A stretch of DNA of 64,000 nt from Solihabitans fulvus (GTDB taxonomy: Bacteria > Actinomycetota > Actinomycetes > Mycobacteriales > Pseudonocardiaceae), in NCBI RefSeq assembly GCF_008386585.1, contig NZ_VUOB01000020.1, positions 1 through 64,000 on the forward strand. The letters run 5' to 3'. Of this stretch, positions 45,087-52,525 are shown piece after piece; within the stretch, counting starts at the first letter, position 1, and every line of letters begins with the position of its first letter. A program made the position numbers and the translations under genes. The notes under the pieces are model-generated. The model was not told the DNA's origin. It was given only the letters and a program-made list of their open reading frames with translations, and made no database searches.

Positions 45087-46481
45087 TCAGTTGCGGGCGA
45101 GGGCGCGTTCGCGGGGTGCGGGGACGGGCTCGGGTGCGGCGGTGGGCCTGGCCGCGACGGTCTTGGGCTCGACGGTCTTGGGCTCGACGGTCTTGGACCC
45201 GGCGGCCTTGGCCACGCGGACCGGGGCGGTCAGCAGGAGGCCGGCCAGCAGGGCGACGACCCAGGGCAGCGGGCCGGCGAAGAGCCCGGCCGATGCCGCC
45301 GGACCGAAGCCGCCGACCGTGAAGCCGAGCAGGCCCGCGGCCACCAGCACCGCGCCGGCGAGGACCCGGCCGAGGCCGCCGGGCGTGCCGGCCTGGGCAG
45401 GCTGCTCCGCCTCGAAGCGGGCGAACAGGCGCACCAGGCCGATCAGCACCACCAGCACCGCGGCGAGCCACAGCGGCGCGATCAGCCACCACGCCAGGCC
45501 GTCCGGGTTCGGCGTCCGGTAGCCGAGGCCGATCACCGTGATGCCGGTGATCACCGCGAGCGCCGACATGTGCCACAGGTAGACGGTCATCATCCTTGGC
45601 GCCATCGCCCGCAGCACCGCGGTCACCCTCGGCCGGGCCGCCCAGCGAAGCAGCGTCCGCCTGGCGAGCAGCGCGAGGCCGAGCTGGCCGCACGCGAGGC
45701 CGAGCAGGCAGATCGTCGGCGGGTTCATGTTGGACAGTGGCGCACCGGGCATCCCGATCATGCTGGTGGGGTAGGGACCGAACGCGACCAGCAGCGCGGT
45801 GGAACCGAAGCCGGCGACCGACAGCAGCGCCGCGCCCCGCCGGGTCAGCCGCTCGAACAGCCCGTCGGCGTAGCACAGGCCGAGCTGGTGCACGGCCAAC
45901 CAGACGACCACCGCGTTGAGGTAGCCGGCCTGCTCGATCCAGTTGAACCGCAGCACGTCCACGCCGACCGCGACCAGGGCGAGCGCCGGCAGCACGGCCA
46001 GGCCGAACCTGCGGTGCGCCGCGACCGCGAGCGGCGTGCAGAGCACGGCGGCGAGGTAGACCACCAGGAACCACAACAACTGCGGCACGACCGCCGCCGC
46101 GAGGTGCACCGGCTGCTCGGGAACTCCCAGTGCCAGCAACAGATGCGGCAGCGGGATCCACACGGCGGCCAGCGGCAGCACCGGGATCGCCAGCCGGCGG
46201 ACCCGCTTGGCCAGCCAGTGCGCGGGCTCGCCGCCGCGCTCCACATGCGACCGGTAGGACAGCGAGTTCGCGGCCCCGCCAGCGATGAACACCAGCGGCA
46301 TCACCTGGCTGAGCCAGGTGATCACCCACCAGCCGGGGGTGGCGAGCGCGTTGCCGGCCTGAAGCTCGTTGCCCCGCACCGAGAACACCGGCATGAGGCA
46401 GTGCTGGAGCACGACGAGAGCAGTCGCCACCACCCTGATCAGGTCGATGAACGGATCGCGAACCCCTGTCCTGAGTCGCAC
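45087..46481 (-). CDS. Acyltransferase-3 family membrane protein
   Basis: 464 residues from GTG 46481, preceded by GAGGGGG. About ten membrane segments. The N-terminus FIDLIRVVATALVVLQHCLM contains the conserved R and H of the acyltransferase-3 (OafA/YrhL-like) family. Probably transfers an acyl group to a cell-surface glycan or secondary product. The C-terminus is a hydrophilic tail with KTVEP repeated three times. The acceptor is unknown. It is followed by a shared hairpin. Upstream lies a divergent gap before the response regulator stop. Confidence 0.85.
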   Translation of the reverse strand: MRLRTGVRDPFIDLIRVVATALVVLQHCLMPVFSVRGNELQAGNALATPGWWVITWLSQVMPLVFIAGGAANSLSYRSHVERGGEPAHWLAKRVRRLAIPVLPLAAVWIPLPHLLLALGVPEQPVHLAAAVVPQLLWFLVVYLAAVLCTPLAVAAHRRFGLAVLPALALVAVGVDVLRFNWIEQAGYLNAVVVWLAVHQLGLCYADGLFERLTRRGAALLSVAGFGSTALLVAFGPYPTSMIGMPGAPLSNMNPPTICLLGLACGQLGLALLARRTLLRWAARPRVTAVLRAMAPRMMTVYLWHMSALAVITGITVIGLGYRTPNPDGLAWWLIAPLWLAAVLVVLIGLVRLFARFEAEQPAQAGTPGGLGRVLAGAVLVAAGLLGFTVGGFGPAASAGLFAGPLPWVVALLAGLLLTAPVRVAKAAGSKTVEPKTVEPKTVAARPTAAPEPVPAPRERALARN

Positions 46482-46634
46482 TGTGCTGCCCCCTCGACGA
46501 GCTGGAATCTGTCGAGATGAGCTTGTCGCGCAACGGCCTCAGCCACAGCGGTGCCAGCCAGCGTCTTCCGCAGGGTGGCACCACCACGGCCTTGGTGGGG
46601 CTAGCCCCACCCCTGGTGATCTACCCCTGGTGAG

Positions 46635-47279
46635 CTAGCCAAGGTTGAGGAAGGCGAGCACCGCCCGAACCCTGCGGTGCTCCGAGGAGCTGGGTTCCAG
46701 GCCCAGCTTGGCGAAGATGTTGCCGACGTGCTTCTCCACCGCGCCGTCGGACACCACCAGCGACTTCGCGATCGCCGTGTTCGCCATGCCCTGGGCCATC
46801 AGCGCCAGCACCTCCCGCTCGCGCTGGGTGAGCGCGTCGACCGGGTTGCGCCTGCTGCGGGCCATCAGCTGGCTGATCACCTCGTGGTCGATCGAGGTGC
46901 CGCCCGCGGCGACCCTGCGGACCGCATCAACGAACTCAGCGACGTCGGCCACCCGCTCCTTGAGCAGGTAGCCGACGCCGCTGGCGCCTCCGGCGAGCAA
47001 CTCGACCGCGTATCTCTCCTCGACGTACTGGGACAACACCAGCACCGGGAAGTTGGGTATCCGTTTCCTGGCCTCGATCGAGGCACGTAAGCCCTCGTCG
47101 GTGAACGTCGGCGGCATCCGCACGTCCACCACGGCCAGATCGGGTCGATGCTCGGCGATCGCGTCGAGCAGGCTGTCGCCGTCCTCGACGGCCGCCACCG
47201 TCTCGATGCCCTCGTCGGCGAGCAGCCGCTGCACCCCGGCGCGCAACAGGACCGAGTCCTCGGCGATCACCACACGCAC
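46635..47279 (-). CDS. NarL/LuxR-family response regulator
   Basis: 214 residues from GTG 47279. The receiver domain has acidic pocket VVIAEDSVLL, phospho-acceptor Asp in LAVVDVRMPP (about residue 52), and the switch Lys in GYLLKERV. The C-terminal LuxR-type HTH is ALTQREREVLALMAQGMANTAIAKSLVVSDGAVEKHVGNIF. It overlaps the kinase gene by 13 bases, forming a two-component system. Targets unknown. Confidence 0.93.
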   Translation of the reverse strand: MRVVIAEDSVLLRAGVQRLLADEGIETVAAVEDGDSLLDAIAEHRPDLAVVDVRMPPTFTDEGLRASIEARKRIPNFPVLVLSQYVEERYAVELLAGGASGVGYLLKERVADVAEFVDAVRRVAAGGTSIDHEVISQLMARSRRNPVDALTQREREVLALMAQGMANTAIAKSLVVSDGAVEKHVGNIFAKLGLEPSSSEHRRVRAVLAFLNLG

Positions 47280-48433
47280 GGCAGCTCCGCGCGGATCACG
47301 GTAGGCCCGCCGAGCGGGCTCAGCACAACTAGCACGCCGTCAATAGTGGCAGCCCGGTCCGCGAGGCCGGCGAGCCCACCGCCCGGTTTCGCGCTCGCGC
47401 CGCCCTGGCCGTCGTCGGTGACCTCCACGATCACCTTGTCCTCGACCCTGCGGACTGTCACCTCGGCGCGGGTGGCGCCCGAGTACTTGGCGACGTTGGT
47501 GAGCGCCTCGCCGACCGTGAAGTAGGCGGTGCTCTCCACCGCGGCCGGCGGGCGCGGCTCGACCTCGACCGTGACCTCAACTGGGATGGGGCACTTGGCG
47601 GCCAGCGAGGACAGCGCCGCGTCGAGGCCCCGGTCGCCAAGCACCGACGGGTAGATCCCCCTGGCCAGGTCGCGGAGTTCGGCGATGGCGAGCTTGGCGT
47701 CGGCGTGCGCCTCGTTGATCAGCGCGCGGGCCGCCTCCGGCTCGGCCTCCAGCTTCGCCCTGGCGCGGCCGAGGCCCATCGCCACGGCGACGAGCCGCTG
47801 CTGCGCGCCGTCGTGCAGGTCGCGCTCGATCCGGCGGCGCTCCGCCTCGGCCGCGTCCACGCCGCGCGCCCTGCTGGCCTGGAGGCGCTCCGCGCGCGCC
47901 GACAGCAGGCTGGCCCTGGTCGGGCCGAGCAGGGACTCGGCGAACAGGCCGTGCGCGAGGCCGAGGCCGCGGATCAGGCCTCTTGGCAGCCTGGCGAGCG
48001 CGACGCCGACCACCGGGATCAGGATGGCGACCAGCGTGAGCAGCCACAGCGCCACGGTGAAGACGAACTCGATGATGCCGACCGGGAACAGCAGCACCAG
48101 GTAGAGCACGTCGCGCCAGGTCGCGGAGTCCGTGGTGCGGGCCCACCAGCGGCGGACCAGCGTGTCGTCAGGGATGGGGAGGTAGGGGGACGGGATGAGC
48201 ACCCCGACGGCCCGCGCGCGGCGGCGCTCCAGCTCGGCGGCGCGGCGCGCGGTCAGCAGCGCGAAGGCGAAGATTGGCAGGCCGACCCAGACGACCGCGG
48301 TGCCCACGCCGACCACGAGCAGCAGGACGGTCAGGACGAACCAGACGATGCCGAGAGGCAGGCCGGGCAGCAGGCAGGCGGTCGCCACCAGAGCGTTGGG
48401 GGCCTGTCTGGCCTCCGTCGTCGAGCTGGTCAT
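47267..48433 (-). CDS. Two-component sensor histidine kinase (HisKA_3, NarL-type partner)
   Basis: 388 residues. Two hydrophobic regions (about 20-60 and 118-150) form a membrane sensor module without a large external loop. The dimerisation/phosphoacceptor motif ERRRIERDLHDGAQQRLVAVA holds the His, followed by the HATPase_c region with EALTNVAKYSGATRAEV (N box) and DDGQGGASAKPGGGLAGLADR (G boxes). It phosphorylates the overlapping response regulator. The signal is unknown; membrane stress is typical of this DesK-like architecture. Confidence 0.93.
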   Translation of the reverse strand: MTSSTTEARQAPNALVATACLLPGLPLGIVWFVLTVLLLVVGVGTAVVWVGLPIFAFALLTARRAAELERRRARAVGVLIPSPYLPIPDDTLVRRWWARTTDSATWRDVLYLVLLFPVGIIEFVFTVALWLLTLVAILIPVVGVALARLPRGLIRGLGLAHGLFAESLLGPTRASLLSARAERLQASRARGVDAAEAERRRIERDLHDGAQQRLVAVAMGLGRARAKLEAEPEAARALINEAHADAKLAIAELRDLARGIYPSVLGDRGLDAALSSLAAKCPIPVEVTVEVEPRPPAAVESTAYFTVGEALTNVAKYSGATRAEVTVRRVEDKVIVEVTDDGQGGASAKPGGGLAGLADRAATIDGVLVVLSPLGGPTVIRAELPCVW

Positions 48434-48585
48434 GGTCTCCTGCCTCGGTTCACCGGATGAGGTGAGCAGCGTCCCGCGTCGGCCCAGGTCAGCGCCATGC
48501 GGTTGGCAAGCGTCCCGGGGGTAGGGCCAGCCCTACCTTCGCCGGGTGCCAGCGTAATGGGAGTGATCGCCGGGGTCGGAGGCGT

Positions 48586-48591
48586 TATGAT
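48586..48591 (+). promoter_or_regulatory. -10 box of ssrA
   Basis: TATGAT 25 bases before the mature tmRNA 5' end. The -35 is not obvious. Confidence 0.5.
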
Positions 48592-48616
48592 GGGTGGGTC
48601 AGGCTCCACCAACTAT

Positions 48617-48985
48617 GGGGGTGAACGGTTTCGACTCTGGACGTTGAGTCAGGGGAAGCGTGCAGGTGCAGGCGAGAGACCACCTTAAGCGTCATCGCAA
48701 ACCAATAAGCGCCAAGACTACGAGTCAGCGCGACGTCGCCCTCGCTGCCTAAGCGAGTGCGTGTCTGTCGGTCCGGGAGCGCCTCCGTCCCGGTCACCGG
48801 CATCAGCTAGGAGGCTTACCAGCAGACCCGGCCGCGGAGTCTGTTCGGGAAACCCACAGCGGCTGGGCCCGTCACACCGGACTTGTTCGCGTGACTGGTG
48901 GGGCCGAGTAGAGACATAGCGAACTGCGCACGGAGAAGTCCTGGTAATACGGCAGAGGACCCGGGTTCGATTCCCGGCACCTCCA
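48617..48985 (+). ncRNA. ssrA: Transfer-messenger RNA (tmRNA)
   Basis: 369 nt. The 5' end GGGGGTGAACGGTTTCGACT and 3' end GGGTTCGATTCCCGGCACCT form the tRNA-like domain. The acceptor stem GGGGGTG pairs with CACCTCC, with A as discriminator and CCA not encoded. The tag frame at 48711-48749, ending in TAA at 48750-48752, reads AKTTSQRDVALAA, with the usual ALAA degron. It rescues stalled ribosomes together with SmpB (43651-44127). Confidence 0.97.
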
Positions 48986-48990
48986 CTCGG

Positions 48991-49026
48991 GCGAGCCGTG
49001 TCCGCGTACTGCGCGGACCGGCTCGC
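48991..49026 (+). terminator. Terminator after ssrA
   Basis: GCGAGCCGTGTCCGCG pairs with CGCGGACCGGCTCGC (one bulged base) around 48991-49026, right after the tmRNA. Confidence 0.7.
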
Positions 49027-49648
49027 TTCGGATTATGTTGGGGGCCGAGCCCCCCATGCCCCCCCACGGTGCGAGCTCCTCGGGTTCCAGCCTGGTTGCG
49101 TTGGGCTTTGACCAGCGCGCTCGCGCCTTCGGCGCTCACAGGTCGTCCTCGTCCAAGGCCAGGGTTCGAACCGGGTGTCGAGCGAGATGGTCACGCTCCA
49201 CCTGCTGCTCCAGCCTCGTGGGCCTCGCGGGTGCTGACGGTGTCTGCGATGGTGATCCACGACACTATGTGGGCGCGTTCCCGGTGCCGGTGTGAACCGC
49301 TCTTCGGGACTTGCCACCGGCGGGCTGATAAACGGTGAATTGCGGGCCGGGAAATTATGCATGACATTGCTGTTTGAGTACGGGTCGTTACTCGTTGTGT
49401 TTGGTGTGGTGTGCTGCGGAATTGGCTGGCGTGGCTGTGACCTGCGACGTAGGGTCTACGGCTAGACAGCTGGCTCGCGCGCGGGGGAATTTCGGCGCGC
49501 GACCTGGCGTTGTCAGGGGTTGCTGGTAGACAAATGCCGAAGTTCTTCCAGCCCTCGGTCATGAGAGTTCGCCGCTCGACGACGTCGTCGGGTTCCGCGC
49601 ATTTCCCCGCACCACAGACCCGCCCTAACACCTAAGGACGCCGTCACA
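49027..49648. other. Intergenic region after ssrA, no gene supported
   Basis: About 620 bases. It starts with a G/C palindrome at 49037-49054 (GGGGGCCGAGCCCCCC), continues with ordinary high-GC sequence, and becomes noticeably AT-richer at 49330-49450 (for example GGGAAATTATGCATGACATT). Short open frames on both strands lack family similarity or ribosome binding sites. The promoter for the exporter at 49649 should be in the last part. Confidence 0.5.
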
Positions 49649-51178
49649 ATGAGTACCACCTCCGAGCCGGTAGTCACCGGCACGTCCGACGCGACCGGGG
49701 CCCTTGCCGACGCCCCCGGGCCGGACCCACGCCGCTGGTTGGCCCTGGGGGTCATCGCGGTCGCGCAGCTCATGGTGGTGCTCGACGCCTCCATCGTGAA
49801 CATCGCGCTGCCCTCGGCTCAGCACGCGCTGAACATCTCCGACGCCGACCGCCAGTGGGTCGTCACGGCCTACACGCTGGCCTTCGGCGGGCTGCTGCTG
49901 CTCGGCGGCCGCATCGCCGACTACGTGGGCCGCAAGCGCATCTTCGTGATCGGCCTGATCGGCTTCGCCCTCGCCTCGGCGCTCGGCGGCGCCGCGCAGG
50001 ACGCGACGATGCTGTTCGCCTCCCGCGCGCTCCAGGGCGCGTTCGCGGCGCTGTTGGCTCCGGCCGCTCTGTCGCTGATCACCGTGACCTTCACCGAACC
50101 GCGCGAGCGGGCTCGGGCGTTCGGCGTGTACGGCGCGATCGCCGGCGGTGGCGCCGCCATCGGCCTCATTCTCGGCGGCGTGCTGACCGAGTACGCCAGC
50201 TGGCGCTGGTGCCTGCTGGTGAACGTGCCCATCGCGGTCCTCGCCGCCTTCGCCGCGCTGCGCGTGGTCAAGGAGAGCAAGGCCTCCGGCAACACCAAGT
50301 ACGACGTGCCGGGCGCGGTGCTCGTGACGGCCGGTCTCGTCGCAATCGTCTACGGGTTCACCGAGGCCGCGAAGCCGGGTGTCGGCTGGACCGCCGGCAG
50401 CACCTTGACGCTGCTCATCGTCGGCGTGCTGCTGCTCGCCGCGTTCGTCGTGGTCGAGGCCCGCACCGAGAACCCGCTGCTGCCGCTGCGCATCGTGCTC
50501 GACCGCAACCGGGGCGGCGTGTTCCTCGCCTCGCTGCTGATCGGCGCCGGCCTGTTCGCGATGTTCCTGTTCCTCGCCTTCTACTTCCAGGCGAACCTGG
50601 GCTACAGCCCGCTGAAGTCGGGCTTCGCGTTCCTGCCCTTCAGCGGCGGCATCATCGTGACCGCTGGCGTCGTGTCCAACCTGCTGCCGCGCACTGGCCC
50701 GAAGCCGCTGATGCTCATCGGCGGCGTGCTGGCCACGGCAGGCCTGCTCTACTTGGTGACGCTGGAGCAGGACAGCAGCTGGCTGGTGCACGTGCTGCCC
50801 TCCGAGCTGATGATGAGCATCGGCATGGGCATGATCTTCGTGCCGCTGTCGAGCCTGGCGCTGCACGGCGTCTCGCCGCACGACGCCGGCGTGGCCAGCG
50901 CGATGCTGAACACCTCCCAGCAGGTCGGCGGCGCGCTCGGCACGGCGCTGCTCAACACGCTGTACGCGAGCGCCGTCACGTCCTACATCGCGGCCAACGC
51001 CACCGGCCCGCAGGACATCCCGGGGCTGATGCCGTTCGCGGCCATCCACGGCTACCACCGGGCGTTCCTGGTTGGCGGCATCTTCCTCGGTGCGGCGTTG
51101 ATCGCTCTCGCGATCTTCGTGACGGCCAAGAAGTCCGACGTCAACAAGCCGGAGGGCGCCTCGCACGCCATGGCGTGA
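49649..51178 (+). CDS. DHA2-family (EmrB/QacA) MFS drug exporter
   Basis: 509 residues with about 14 membrane segments. Motif D1-like AQLMVVLDASIVNIALPSAQ in segment 1, motif A GGRIADYVGRKRIF, and antiporter motif C within AIAGGGAAIGLILGGVLTEY in segment 5. Proton-driven export of drugs or secondary products from the cytosol is expected. The C-terminus is short and charged. No adjacent TetR or MarR regulator is seen. A perfect 17-bp hairpin follows. Confidence 0.92.
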   Translation: MSTTSEPVVTGTSDATGALADAPGPDPRRWLALGVIAVAQLMVVLDASIVNIALPSAQHALNISDADRQWVVTAYTLAFGGLLLLGGRIADYVGRKRIFVIGLIGFALASALGGAAQDATMLFASRALQGAFAALLAPAALSLITVTFTEPRERARAFGVYGAIAGGGAAIGLILGGVLTEYASWRWCLLVNVPIAVLAAFAALRVVKESKASGNTKYDVPGAVLVTAGLVAIVYGFTEAAKPGVGWTAGSTLTLLIVGVLLLAAFVVVEARTENPLLPLRIVLDRNRGGVFLASLLIGAGLFAMFLFLAFYFQANLGYSPLKSGFAFLPFSGGIIVTAGVVSNLLPRTGPKPLMLIGGVLATAGLLYLVTLEQDSSWLVHVLPSELMMSIGMGMIFVPLSSLALHGVSPHDAGVASAMLNTSQQVGGALGTALLNTLYASAVTSYIAANATGPQDIPGLMPFAAIHGYHRAFLVGGIFLGAALIALAIFVTAKKSDVNKPEGASHAMA

Positions 51179-51222
51179 TCCGCCGTCGCGCGGATATCGC
51201 CAGATAGGCACTGCCCGTCGTC

Positions 51223-51257
51223 GGAAGGCGAGCGCTCACCGTGAGCGCTCGCCTTCC
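51223..51257 (+). terminator. Terminator after the DHA2 exporter
   Basis: GGAAGGCGAGCGCTCAC and its complement, nearly continuous (51223-51257), a 17-bp inverted repeat. Confidence 0.8.
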
Positions 51258-51341
51258 GGCGTTTCGTGGGCCGGTCCCGTCGCGTCGGAGCGGCCGGCAA
51301 ATGGCGTGATCGGCGTCACGGCGGCTGGATAGCCTCGCGGC

Positions 51342-52525
51342 ATGAGCGTTGTGCGCGACGTCGTCGAGTCCGTGGTGGCGGAGACCGGGTTCACTGGGGT
51401 GGTCCGGGTGGACCGCGCCGGCGAGGTCGAGTTCGCCGGCGCGTACGGGCTGGCCGACCGCCGGCACGGGATCGCGAACCGGCTCGACACCCGGTTCGCG
51501 ATCGCCAGCGGCACCAAGGGGCTCACCGCGCTGACGGTGGTCAGCCTCATCGAGCAGGGTCTGCTCGGTCTGGACACCCGGGCGCGTGCTGTTTTGGGCG
51601 ACGATCTGCCGCTGATCGGCGCTGAGGTCACCGTCGAACACCTGCTGGCGCACCGGTCCGGCATCGGCGACTACACCGACGAGGACGCCGGTCACGCGAT
51701 CACCGACCACGTGCTGCCGGTGTCCGTCCACCGGCTCGACTCGGCCGAGGGATACTTGGCGGTCCTCGACGGCCATCCCGCCAAGTTCCCCGCCGGCGAG
51801 CGGTTCGGCTACCGGAATGCGGGCCAGTGCTCCGCCCTTCAGGACGGGGGTGTAGGCCCGCGCTGGGAGGGCCGCCAGGGCTCGACCAGTGCCCTGAATC
51901 GATCGTGTTAGCCTTTGCTGGTGCGGGGCGAAGGGTGATTCCGGAAGCCTCGAAATCGTCACGGCGGACGCAGCGTGACTTGTCGCCGCAGGGCTTGCGG
52001 AGACGTGAAACGCCCGTGGAGACCAGGTAAGACCGAGTAGTCGGGCACAGGTCGATGAAGCGGGAACCCGCCGAGGTGACCTGGCAGCGCACAGTTCCCA
52101 CCGCCAGGCGCGGTAGGAATCCTCGTCGTTCAACGGTGAGGAGGAGGTCAATGCAACGGCGGCTGCGCGGTGCTTGCGGTGCTCGCCGCGCGGGTCGGCG
52201 GCGCGCCGTTCCACCGGCTCGTGCGCGAGCGCGTGTGCGGGCCCGCCGGCATGGCGGACACCGAGTTCCTGCGGTCCGACGAGCTGCCCGGCCGCGCGGC
52301 GACGTGCCCGAGGAGTCGCGGCGCTACGGCCTCGGGTTCTGGCTGCACGAGTCGACGGACACGGTGTTGCTGGAGGGCTACGACGCCGGTGTCTCGTTCC
52401 GCAGCGCGCACGATCCCAGGTCGGGTCGCACCAGCACGGTCATCTCGAACACCTCGACCGGCGCGTGGCCGATGGCTCGGGCCCTGGGGTTCTGGAGGGT
52501 CAGGGGCAGGGGGTTAGCAGCCTGA
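51342..52525 (+). pseudogene. Class C beta-lactamase-fold serine hydrolase, interrupted and internally deleted
   Basis: ATG 51342. The N-terminal part carries the catalytic SxxK in FAIASGTKGLTALTV (about residue 51-54) and YxN in RFGYRN. Directly after YRN a 339-base insertion breaks the gene with an in-frame stop (TAG 51909-51911). Homology resumes as GGCAVLAVLAARVGGAPFHR at 52155, same frame. After DELPGRAA it switches to another frame at DVPEESRRYGLGFWLHEST and ends at 52525. About 60 residues normally found between those points are missing, so there is also a deletion with frameshift. The gene is certainly non-functional. Confidence 0.88.
51816..52154 (+). mobile_element. TnpB-less IS200/IS605-type element with omega-RNA-like 3' half
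   Basis: 339-bp insertion in the serine hydrolase gene; AATGC occurs at both edges (51816-51820 and 52150-52154). The left part has an imperfect hairpin TCCGCCCTTCAGGACGGGG. The right part (52003-52154) has GAAACGCCCGTGGAGACC, a GCGGGAACCCGC hairpin (52060-52071), GGAATCC, a GTTCAAC-type hairpin and GAGGAGGTCAAT. These are the same landmarks in the same order as 255-381 at the window start. It has no transposase frame. It resembles a non-autonomous (MITE-like) element that could be moved in trans. Confidence 0.7.

Noticed and set aside
48898..49631. Small frames between ssrA and the DHA2 exporter
   Set aside because: They overlap tmRNA or lack ribosome binding sites and any family-like sequence; treated as intergenic.
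51816..52154. Group I or II intron in the serine hydrolase gene
   Set aside because: Length, lack of conserved catalytic core or domain V, and right-end landmarks fit an IS605-type element better; the gene also has a second inactivating lesion, so splicing would not rescue it.
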